Shown here piece by piece: positions 1-5,813 of a stretch of 23,711 bases of DNA. The translations under genes and the position numbers were made by a program. Location of the stretch: positions 1-23,711 of IMG/VR virus record IMGVR_UViG_3300024255_000162; one strand, written 5' to 3'. Each line of letters begins with the position of its first letter. The first letter of the stretch is position 1. The notes beneath the pieces were generated by a model that made no database searches, was not told where the DNA came from, and saw nothing but the letters and a program-made list of their open reading frames with translations. Source of the stretch: a virus.

Positions 1-1185
1 TGGATCTCTTGCAGTTTTAGCAGAAGTTAATTTCTTTTTCATTCCTTTCATTCTCGCACAGAATGATGCTCTTCTTTTGTTACCTTTCTTTTTGGATGGT
101 GCTTTCAGGTCAGAACCAGGATTTTCTGCTTCATAAGACTTGCGTCCCTTTTCATTAAGACCACCTTTCTTATTCTTGCCCGATTTTTTAGTCCAGGCAG
201 CACCTTCATCAAGTTCATTTCTCCAATCTGAAGCACCTTCAAATCTTACCTTTGGTTTTAGTTTCTTACCATCAGGTGAAGGAACAAACTCACCAGTCTC
301 TGAGGACTTCATATCATCAGTATCTACATCACCATCCACATCGGCATCGACTCTTCTTACTGCTTTTGCGGCAAGTTTTTTTAGATTGCTACCGTCGATT
401 TTTGATTCTTCTTTTTCTTCTTTGCGAACACAGTTAGGAACCATCTTACCACCCTTCTTCTTCATACCCACTTGTTTGTGAGTATCCCAGCAAGGATCTT
501 TCTTTTCCTCAATTTCAATTTCTTCATTTTCCTTTTCTTCTTTTTTTAATTTCTTTTTAAGTCTATCTATACCCTCTTTTGCTCTTCGGGATGCAGGTCC
601 AGCATTCCATTGTTTTTCTTTTGATACTTCAGGACCTTGCACTTCATCATTTTTTTTAATTTCAAAACTCGGTGACTCAGAAATCAAAGGTTCTGCTTTG
701 ATAATATCAATGAACTCATATTCAGTTGCCCGAAAATCATCTCTCCAATCAGAATACTCTACAGACTCTGACTTATTTCCCCAGTTAGCAGCACCTTTTT
801 TGCGACATTTTACAAGTGCTCCGGAAGCATATGCAGAAGGCCAGACACTATATCTACTCTTGACCTTCTTATAACAGGCATCTTTCTCACCTGCCTTTTC
901 TACTACAGTTTCTTCTGTCTTCACGTTGATTGCCTTCCCTTTTCTATCACTTGATTTGCTTTTGCCGAACCAGTCACGCAAAGAACTATCACCAGATTTT
1001 GATTCACTTACTCCTCCACCATTACCATTTTCACCACCATTACCATTTGTAGGTACATCAATACCAGTTTCTTCTGGTTCTTTTCCTCCACCAGAAAATC
1101 TAGCGGTTACTCTTAAACCCTTCGGAATAGGTTTACAAACCTCATCCGTATAACAATAATAATATCCTTGCTTACACTTTTTCAT
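1..1185 (-). CDS. Modular basic Cys-containing phage protein beside the terminase genes (partial, C-terminus off the left edge)
   Basis: An uninterrupted minus-strand frame of 395 codons runs from ATG at 1185 to the left edge without a stop. The function is unknown. Visible modules in order are: a Cys knot-like start (C4, C11, C17, with GYYYCYTD); a Gly/Asn-rich linker (46-58); SLRDWFGKSKS (68-78); a VWPSAYASGALVKCRKKGAA block (114-133); a Lys/Glu-rich likely coiled helix (201-230); PCWDTHKQVGMKKKGGKMVP (231-250) followed by NCV; an Asp-rich VDADVDGDVDTDD stretch (279-291); and a basic tail with ASDWRNEL, GGLNEKGRKSYEAENPGSDL (341-360) and RRASFCARMKGMKKKL (371-386). From memory, single modules of this kind recur in hypothetical T4-like cyanophage proteins, and the tail resembles what I recall as DUF6321. 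The gene starts 14 bases after gp16 and precedes the expected site of gene 17. The basic charge and position suggest DNA or procapsid binding, but that is inference. The frame is real: it is long, uses sensible codons and matches familiar modules. Only its end is missing. Confidence 0.9.
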   Translation of the reverse strand, partial: MKKCKQGYYYCYTDEVCKPIPKGLRVTARFSGGGKEPEETGIDVPTNGNGGENGNGGGVSESKSGDSSLRDWFGKSKSSDRKGKAINVKTEETVVEKAGEKDACYKKVKSRYSVWPSAYASGALVKCRKKGAANWGNKSESVEYSDWRDDFRATEYEFIDIIKAEPLISESPSFEIKKNDEVQGPEVSKEKQWNAGPASRRAKEGIDRLKKKLKKEEKENEEIEIEEKKDPCWDTHKQVGMKKKGGKMVPNCVRKEEKEESKIDGSNLKKLAAKAVRRVDADVDGDVDTDDMKSSETGEFVPSPDGKKLKPKVRFEGASDWRNELDEGAAWTKKSGKNKKGGLNEKGRKSYEAENPGSDLKAPSKKKGNKRRASFCARMKGMKKKLTSAKTARDP

Positions 1186-1194
1186 CGATGAAAA
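1179..1194 (-). promoter_or_regulatory. 16-base perfect palindrome covering the start codon of the modular basic protein
   Basis: TTTTCATCGATGAAAA is a perfect inverted repeat that contains the ATG at 1185-1183. As RNA it could fold into a six-pair stem with a UCGA loop, placing the start codon in the stem. No good Shine-Dalgarno sequence is visible just upstream. It could limit initiation unless ribosomes arrive from gp16, but it could also be chance in AT-rich DNA. Confidence 0.35.
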
Positions 1195-1199
1195 GTAGT

Positions 1200-1616
1200 C
1201 TATTCTTTATTATTTAGAAAACCTTGCTTGAGCATTTTTTGGAGTTCTGATGTAGACCCAACAAACACTGCATTATTAGTAACATTATTTGTGGTCTTCT
1301 TAGTTTCATCCTCCACATCCTTAAGTTTCTTTTGTAAGTCAATCAACTTATCGGTAGTATCAGCAACACTCTTAATCAACTGCCCTGCGACCTCATATGC
1401 CCTTGGACTGCCTCCTTCCCCTGCTACCTCCATAATGCCGTTGATTGCCTCCTGACCCTTCTCTATGAGGGAGTAGAGGTTCGCACGACTATAGACATAA
1501 TCCTTCTCTATATCATCATCCTTCGATTTTATAATCTCAGGTTTTTTAATTGGTTTTGACTCGACAATATCACTCTCAATATTCAGAGCCTCATCGATAG
1601 AATCATAATTACTCAT
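1200..1616 (-). CDS. 16: Small terminase subunit gp16
   Basis: This is the DNA-recognition and regulatory subunit of the packaging motor; in T4 it forms rings that stimulate the large subunit gp17. The protein has 138 residues against 164 in T4. Alignment by eye with T4 gp16 shows the central helical region: YSRANLYSLIEKGQEAINGI (42-61) aligns with T4 [20 protein letters not shown], and SPRAYEV (70-76) with T4 SPRHMEV. The second helix is around 80-104. The C-terminal NNAVFVGSTSELQKML (116-131) aligns with T4 NATVFMGSPTELMDEI. It follows gp15 by 6 bases, as in T4. The likely ribosome site AAGAGG lies about 13 bases before the ATG. Codons for residues 42-79 are far richer in G and C than the rest of the window (see the island at 1381-1490). 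Confidence 0.93.
   Translation of the reverse strand: MSNYDSIDEALNIESDIVESKPIKKPEIIKSKDDDIEKDYVYSRANLYSLIEKGQEAINGIMEVAGEGGSPRAYEVAGQLIKSVADTTDKLIDLQKKLKDVEDETKKTTNNVTNNAVFVGSTSELQKMLKQGFLNNKE
1381..1490. other. GC-rich island with an imperfect direct repeat inside gene 16 (candidate packaging-recognition region)
   Basis: By hand count 62 of 110 bases are G or C (56%), whereas the neighbouring 60 bases at 1621-1680 are 32%. On the plus strand GACTGCCTCCT (1406-1416) and GATTGCCTCCT (1443-1453) form an 11-base repeat with one mismatch, 37 bases apart; a related ACCTCC lies at 1426-1431. On the minus strand these read as GGAGG-type purine runs. In several headful phages the packaging site lies in the small-terminase gene, and T4 has been reported to have a pac-like signal in gene 16. 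A packaging role here is inference. The alternative is unusual codon choice without a DNA-level role. Confidence 0.4.
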
Positions 1617-1622
1617 AATAGA

Positions 1623-2423
1623 TTAAAAATCCTCTTTTTTAGTGGGACTGAATTCTTTAGAGTCTCCTAAAAATTCCCAACTTTCTGTAAATCCAAAATC
1701 ATCTCCAGGTTCCGCATCAATTGGGTCAGGAACAGCAGTATACCTCATTTCACGTTTTGCGGTCTTAGTATTTGTATCAGCATACAAATCAACCTGAACT
1801 TTTTTAATAAGTCCATCAGTGCTATCTGCAACAGGACCGAATATGTAAGTTTTTGCAGTAAATCTTAAAGTGTAAATTAATGCTCTACGAGTTTGAAATG
1901 AACCCTCATAATCATCTTGAAAATCAATACTATCTAAAACAATAGGAACATCTCTTTTTTCTCCAATAGATTCTACTAAATCAACTGTAACATTAAATGA
2001 TGGCTGGAAAAATGGTAGTATTTGCTCAACTATTTGAAGGGCATCATCATTTAATTTGGTGAAAATATTTAACTCAAATCCAATATTATAAGGAACTGGC
2101 ATAAAAACTTTTTTTACCTTTCCATTTTTATCACATGCCTTAAATGTCTGTACTATTCCAGTTTTTCTTGACGAATCATATTGAATACTAGTCATCTCAA
2201 AAGACATTCTTGGTAAGGTAATCGCAACAGGTTTTGTTAGATCTTCCTGCTGCTCAATTTTTGCAAGAAATTTCTGCATTGGTCCATAGGAAAGACCAAC
2301 TCTCATATCAGAAATTACATCTTCAGAATTATCTTTATGTTTAATGTGAATGTCATTAAAAAGAGTCCCAAATGATATAATCGTTTTTCTAATTATTTCG
2401 TTATAATAGTATGTTCCTAACAT
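1623..2423 (-). CDS. 15: Tail sheath stabilizer / tail terminator gp15
   Basis: gp15 caps the finished contractile tail with a hexameric ring and makes the tail-side surface that binds the neck. The 266-residue length is close to T4 gp15 (272). Alignment by eye is clear: GTYYYNEIIRKTIISFGTLF near the N-terminus corresponds to T4 GYFYNSSFRRYATLMGDLF; FELNIFTKLNDDALQIVEQI (115-134) plus LPFFQPSFNVT corresponds to T4 YELSIFTRYEDDMFQIVEQI and LPYFQPHFNTT; and RRALIYTLRFTAKTYIFGPV corresponds to T4 RRRIEWSLTFEVNGWMYPPV. The start overlaps the stop of gp14 as TAATG (2425-2421), so translation is probably coupled. gp16 follows after 6 bases. Confidence 0.95.
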   Translation of the reverse strand: MLGTYYYNEIIRKTIISFGTLFNDIHIKHKDNSEDVISDMRVGLSYGPMQKFLAKIEQQEDLTKPVAITLPRMSFEMTSIQYDSSRKTGIVQTFKACDKNGKVKKVFMPVPYNIGFELNIFTKLNDDALQIVEQILPFFQPSFNVTVDLVESIGEKRDVPIVLDSIDFQDDYEGSFQTRRALIYTLRFTAKTYIFGPVADSTDGLIKKVQVDLYADTNTKTAKREMRYTAVPDPIDAEPGDDFGFTESWEFLGDSKEFSPTKKEDF

Positions 2424-3886
2424 TAATATGTACCAAAAGGATTTGTTTCTGTAAAGTCTAATATTTTGTCTGCTTCTACCTCAAATTCATCATTATCTGA
2501 ATATTGATCACTTGATGAAGTATCTGTGTCATATGACTTTAAAGTGTAAATTGCAGAGGAAGAAGATCCAACTATATTTTCTCCTTCACTAAATGTTCCA
2601 CTATTTAGTGAAACTCTGAGAATCTTATCAATATCTTGTCCTGGATTAGTCCAAGATTTGACTTCTGCAGTAACTCCAGAAAGAGAACCAGTGACTGTCT
2701 CCGAAACAATAAAGGTTCCAATTCCTACAGCAGGTGGTGGAGAAACTGTGATATTTGGTTTAGAAGTATATCCAGAACCTGCATTTGTTAATAATACTTC
2801 TGATACTCTTCCATTGAAAATTCTAGAGATCGCCGTTGCGGTTGTTCCTCCGCCAACTGGTGGATCTATTGTGATAGTCGGCGCTTCATAATATCTATCT
2901 CCCTTATCTGTAATTTCAATTTTAAGAATTGGACTTTCTGATATGACACAAGTAGCAATTGCTCCAGAACCTCCTCCTCCAGCAATAGTTACCGTAGGAG
3001 GTTCAGTGTATCCATATCCAGTATTTGTAATGACTATCTCTTTGACAGATAATGCATCTCCAACTGATGTAGTTATTGCAACTGCAGTAGCTGTCAAAGA
3101 AAATTCATCAACTCCTATGGCACCTGTAACAGTGCTAAAATCTACATCTTCGAAATTATTGGGAGGACTTATTGTTACCGTAGGTATTCCAGTGTAATTG
3201 TATCCATCATTCAGTAAAACAACATTAGTAACACCTGAAAAACCAGGAACAAGTATTGAGTCACATTCTGCAGTTCCACCAAAAGCAACCAATTTCAAAT
3301 CTGTGATATAACCAACATCTTCTAGAACATCATCTATTTCAGGAATTCCGGTATCAATTTCCTCATCTTCATATTCGAAGAGTTCGCATGATAATTCATA
3401 AACATAATTCCTACCTAATTGATAGAATGGTTTTTCTACTTCAACTCTTTTAATTTCAAAAAATCTTTCTCCTAAAGGAAAATAAACTAAGTCTCCTTCT
3501 TTTGGTCTATCGACAAATGCCAGATCTTCTCCTGGATAATATACTCTAGATATTGAAGCAATTTCTGCCAAGTATGGTGAAATCGATTCTTCAAATCTTT
3601 CTTTGGAAAGAACTAAAGTTATTTCATTTTTAAGTCTTAGACCAAATTTGGTCATGATATCACTATCAGGTGCATATCCATCATAATTATTTAAGTATGC
3701 CTCAATTACAAAACTTGTATCAAATTTTGATGATTGAACTTCATTCAGTATATCATCAGTTTTTAATAGTTTTCTTGGAATATAGTAAACCTCTATTCCA
3801 TACATTTTTAATTGTTCATTTACCAAGTCTTGTACAAGACTCTGTTCACCAGATGAACCTTGAAGAAAATAGGGATTCAGTGCCAT
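2423..3886 (-). CDS. 14: Neck protein gp14 with large repeat insertion
   Basis: gp14 joins gp13 in the neck that seals the filled head and accepts the tail. The protein has 487 residues, nearly double T4 gp14 (256). The N-terminal ~190 residues match T4: LVQDLVNEQLKMYGIEVYYI (17-36) with PRKLL aligns with T4 LADSLVAESIQMRGVECYYV and PREYV. AYLNNYDGY aligns with AYLNSFEGY, GDLVYFPLGERFFEI with GDLIYFPMDNSLFEI, and KPFYQLG with DPFYQLG. The extra length lies between this core and a short acidic C-terminus (EADKILDFTETNPFG, 471-485). It holds four GYxYxxxPTVTI-type units (about 222-383) and one SLSGVTAEVKSW / FSEGENIVGSSSSAI module (401-446). The insert probably forms a surface beta decoration on the neck (inference). 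It starts 2 bases after gp13's stop. Confidence 0.93.
   Translation of the reverse strand: MALNPYFLQGSSGEQSLVQDLVNEQLKMYGIEVYYIPRKLLKTDDILNEVQSSKFDTSFVIEAYLNNYDGYAPDSDIMTKFGLRLKNEITLVLSKERFEESISPYLAEIASISRVYYPGEDLAFVDRPKEGDLVYFPLGERFFEIKRVEVEKPFYQLGRNYVYELSCELFEYEDEEIDTGIPEIDDVLEDVGYITDLKLVAFGGTAECDSILVPGFSGVTNVVLLNDGYNYTGIPTVTISPPNNFEDVDFSTVTGAIGVDEFSLTATAVAITTSVGDALSVKEIVITNTGYGYTEPPTVTIAGGGGSGAIATCVISESPILKIEITDKGDRYYEAPTITIDPPVGGGTTATAISRIFNGRVSEVLLTNAGSGYTSKPNITVSPPPAVGIGTFIVSETVTGSLSGVTAEVKSWTNPGQDIDKILRVSLNSGTFSEGENIVGSSSSAIYTLKSYDTDTSSSDQYSDNDEFEVEADKILDFTETNPFGTY
2738..3223 (-). repeat. Four glycine-tyrosine (GY) repeat units inside gp14
   Basis: Unit cores are NDGYNYTGIPTVTIS (226-240), NTGYGYTEPPTVTIA (288-302), DKGDRYYEAPTITID (327-341) and NAGSGYTSKPNITVS (368-382). 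Each is followed by Pro- or Gly-rich turns and a beta-prone strand. The pattern is (N/D)xGxxYxxxPxxTI. The third unit has lost the central glycine-tyrosine pair (DRYY). Related units occur in gp8 and in both giant proteins of this window. Confidence 0.75.
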
Positions 3887-3888
3887 AA

Positions 3889-4728
3889 TTATCCAATTAG
3901 ATCTAAAGGTGGTAGTTCATATTCAGAAGACATTCTTTGTTTTATATCTTCCAAATCTCTTTGGGCATCTTCATATATCTGCCTTCCATTTAATTCAATT
4001 CCACCAGGAAGTTTAACACCATTAAATTTAATTAAATTTTGACCCCATTGTCTTTTTATCAATGCCGTCAAGTATTTTTTTACAAATGAATCATTATACA
4101 CTTGAGTAAATGATTCGGGATCTAATGCTCTATAACAATCAATTACGAAAAAAGTATCTTTAGATTGTGCTCCCCAGTCTATATCTAAGTATAATCTATC
4201 TTGTCTTTTGTTGTATCTTATTTGTTTATCTGTGGTAAGTAAAAAATCAATATCTTCAAGATATGTTTTTGTCATCGCATAAGTTAGTAAGTCAACAGAA
4301 CTAAAGTAATAAAGATCATTTAAGAAAAGTTGATATTTAATACTAAACATTCCTCCAGAAATTGCACTAGTATCAAACTTAAATATTTTTTCAACTCCTA
4401 TTACAGAATCTGGAACTTGTATATAATTCGAATTTTCGTAGAAATTAAAAGTAGTTGCAGTTCCTACAATATTTGAAGTTCCAGTAGTTGTTACAATTCC
4501 AACTCCATCTGTTCCACCTGCCTTTCCTCTATCAATATCATCTTGAGATACTTTGTATTTTAAGTACATTCTCTCGACACCATCATAATGTCGTTCATTA
4601 AAATATTGAATAGTATCATCAACTAAATCATCTATCTGATCATCATCAACATTGATTTCCAAAACTGGTGCTCCCAGTTTTCTGAGACAATAATCAATTA
4701 ATCCTTGTCTTGTACTTGGTTTTGCCAT
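3889..4728 (-). CDS. 13: Neck protein gp13 (head completion)
   Basis: gp13 forms the neck with gp14, closing the portal after packaging and making the head ready for tail attachment. The 279 residues compare with 309 in T4. The N-terminus LIDYCLRKLGAPVLEINVDD (10-29) followed by DQIDDLVDDTIQYFNERHYDG aligns with T4 [20 protein letters not shown] followed by [21 protein letters not shown]. The C-terminus FVKKYLTALIKRQWGQNL, with KLPGGIELNGRQIYEDAQRD (240-259), aligns with T4 WVKDYATALAKELNGQIL and [20 protein letters not shown]. The middle is divergent and carries a Gly/Thr-rich stretch (GTDGVGIVTTTGTSNIVGTA, 72-91) of the VGI(G/V)T type common in this window. The start overlaps the upstream stop as TAATG; gp14 follows after 2 bases. 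Confidence 0.95.
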   Translation of the reverse strand: MAKPSTRQGLIDYCLRKLGAPVLEINVDDDQIDDLVDDTIQYFNERHYDGVERMYLKYKVSQDDIDRGKAGGTDGVGIVTTTGTSNIVGTATTFNFYENSNYIQVPDSVIGVEKIFKFDTSAISGGMFSIKYQLFLNDLYYFSSVDLLTYAMTKTYLEDIDFLLTTDKQIRYNKRQDRLYLDIDWGAQSKDTFFVIDCYRALDPESFTQVYNDSFVKKYLTALIKRQWGQNLIKFNGVKLPGGIELNGRQIYEDAQRDLEDIKQRMSSEYELPPLDLIG

Positions 4729-5207
4729 TAGTATTCTCCTCCATCAAGGATACTTGTCCAAGTAACGATTCCGGATGGTTCATCGGTTGTTAATATAAAA
4801 TTACTTGTTTCTATTGCCGTTGCAGTGCTTCCACTACTTACCAATTTTCCATCATTATCAAAATATCCAACTCCATTTGGACCATCAAAGTTATTTTCAT
4901 AAATTAGATATTCGTCAACATAAAGATCTGAACCTACAAATAAATCGCCCCTAAAAGTAGTAACTCCAATAACATCAAGATTTTGAGTTGTTGTTGTATC
5001 AGTTACATTAATATTTTTTACAAATCTAAATGTATCGGTGGTGATAAATTTAGAAGTATTTGCATTATATTCTAAAAAGAAACCATCTGCTAGAGATGAT
5101 ACATCAACATCACTTAGATCTACAATTTTAGATACTGATGACCCACTAATATTTGAGAGGACTTTTATTACCCCCTGTCCACCAATTCTATCTGGTATAC
5201 TTGGCAT
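4728..5207 (-). CDS. Small fibre-like virion structural protein (159 aa) at the wac position
   Basis: The protein is not confidently identified. It opens with a short segment ending in VDLSDVDVSSLADGFFLEYN (33-52), a motif type that recurs in trimeric phage fibre proteins before a beta-structured shaft. Two short beta repeats follow (NINVTDTTTTQNLDVIGVTT, 65-84, then FRGDLFVGSDLYVDEYLIY), and a Ser/Thr-rich C-terminus ends in TWTSILDGGEY. It has no signal peptide or membrane segment. It lies directly before gp13, the place of wac (fibritin, the whisker protein) in T4, so a neck or fibre role is possible. It lacks fibritin's long coiled coil, so homology is not claimed. Its start overlaps the 116-residue gene as TAATG and its stop overlaps gp13's start in the same way, which makes it part of the neck translation unit. 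Confidence 0.8.
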   Translation of the reverse strand: MPSIPDRIGGQGVIKVLSNISGSSVSKIVDLSDVDVSSLADGFFLEYNANTSKFITTDTFRFVKNINVTDTTTTQNLDVIGVTTFRGDLFVGSDLYVDEYLIYENNFDGPNGVGYFDNDGKLVSSGSTATAIETSNFILTTDEPSGIVTWTSILDGGEY

Positions 5208-5557
5208 TACCTTGTTACTCCCGCTCTTACTAAAGCCATACCCTCAAATGCTTTATATTTTTTTCCTCCAGAGTCTAATCCCCCAATTTCAACTAGAACA
5301 TCATAAACATATCTACCAGGTTTTAAACTTAGAGTTTGATTATCAGTTAGTGAAAGTTCAATAATACCAACTTCAGAATCTAAAATTGTCGAAGCAAAAG
5401 AAACTGATGTTGAACTAGAAGGACTTTTTCTTAATTGTGCAGTAACACCATATCCAGTAATATTCAGACTGGAATTGGTTCTAGAATCACCTAAGGCAAA
5501 AGAACTGGAAAAGTCAAATCCCTGCTCAATCACAATATTAGATGCATAAACTGCCAT
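5207..5557 (-). CDS. Small beta-sandwich-like virion structural protein (116 aa)
   Basis: The sequence has the pattern of a small all-beta phage structural protein: an N-terminal IEQGFDFSSSFAL strand pair (10-22), LNITGYGVTAQLRKSPSS (31-48), an IIELSLTDNQTLSLKPGRYV segment (65-84) and YDVLVEIGGLD, ending in FEGMALVRAGVTR. From memory, proteins with the order EQG-DF, LTGY-AQ-RK, L-PGRYVYD and EG-V-V occur beside neck and baseplate genes in marine T4-like phages and in other tailed phages. Their exact role is not known to me. This is the first gene after the TATAAATA promoter at 5585-5592, so it leads the unit that continues to gp16. An AAGGA sequence about 15 bases before the ATG may be its ribosome site, though the spacing is long. 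Confidence 0.85.
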   Translation of the reverse strand: MAVYASNIVIEQGFDFSSSFALGDSRTNSSLNITGYGVTAQLRKSPSSSTSVSFASTILDSEVGIIELSLTDNQTLSLKPGRYVYDVLVEIGGLDSGGKKYKAFEGMALVRAGVTR

Positions 5558-5584
5558 TATCTTTATAAATTATAATCCTTTAAA

Positions 5585-5592
5585 TATTTATA
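5585..5592 (-). promoter_or_regulatory. T4-type late promoter TATAAATA before the 116-aa gene and neck unit
   Basis: The minus strand reads TATAAATA, the exact T4 late (gp55-dependent) promoter element, inside the 52-base gap between the 67-residue and 116-residue genes. The ATG is 27 bases downstream, leaving room for a leader of about 20 bases. A match in one of only two longer gaps in the window supports function. AT-richness makes chance matches possible. Confidence 0.75.
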
Positions 5593-5609
5593 TGAATTAT
5601 TGGTAGTAG

Positions 5610-5813
5610 TTATTTGTTTAAAAAATCTTTGAGTAAATTTTTTATTTCTTCAATATCTTTTTTCATATTATTTAATTCTTCTTTCTCCGAATTTTTTCGT
5701 TTCACTCTATTCTTGTATCTGTCATAAGCAATATCATCACAATTAACAATTGCTCCAGTATCCTCATCTCGGTAAAGATGAGGATGATCTTTAACTTTTA
5801 TTAAATTCTTCAT
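5610..5813 (-). CDS. Conserved short coiled-coil protein (67 aa)
   Basis: The N-terminal half has LIKVKDHPHLYRDEDTGAIV (4-23) with NCDD, a type (short beta strands ending in SGAIVN or TGAIVN) that I recall in small hypothetical proteins next to structural genes of marine T4-like phages. The C-terminal half is a charged amphipathic helix with regular hydrophobic spacing (ELNNMKKDIEEIKNLLKDFL, 46-65), suggesting oligomerisation by coiled coil. The start codon overlaps the stop of the giant DUF4815 gene as ATGA, so its translation is probably coupled to that gene. The late promoter for the neck unit follows its stop. The function is unknown; a tail or baseplate accessory or chaperone role would fit the position. 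Confidence 0.8.
   Translation of the reverse strand: MKNLIKVKDHPHLYRDEDTGAIVNCDDIAYDRYKNRVKRKNSEKEELNNMKKDIEEIKNLLKDFLNK

Noticed and set aside
140-481. Plus-strand frame of 113 codons, Ser/Phe/Pro-rich
   Set aside because: It lies opposite the modular basic protein. Its composition is what Lys/Glu/Gly-rich codons give on the other strand, and no ribosome site or known motif is seen.
1228-1455. Plus-strand frame with apparent hydrophobic N-terminus opposite gp16
   Set aside because: gp16 is supported by alignment with T4, and the plus frame has no independent support.
2738-3223. Tandem DNA repeats or CRISPR-like array in gp14
   Set aside because: The repetition is at protein level with diverged DNA; unit spacing is irregular and there are no identical repeats of CRISPR length.
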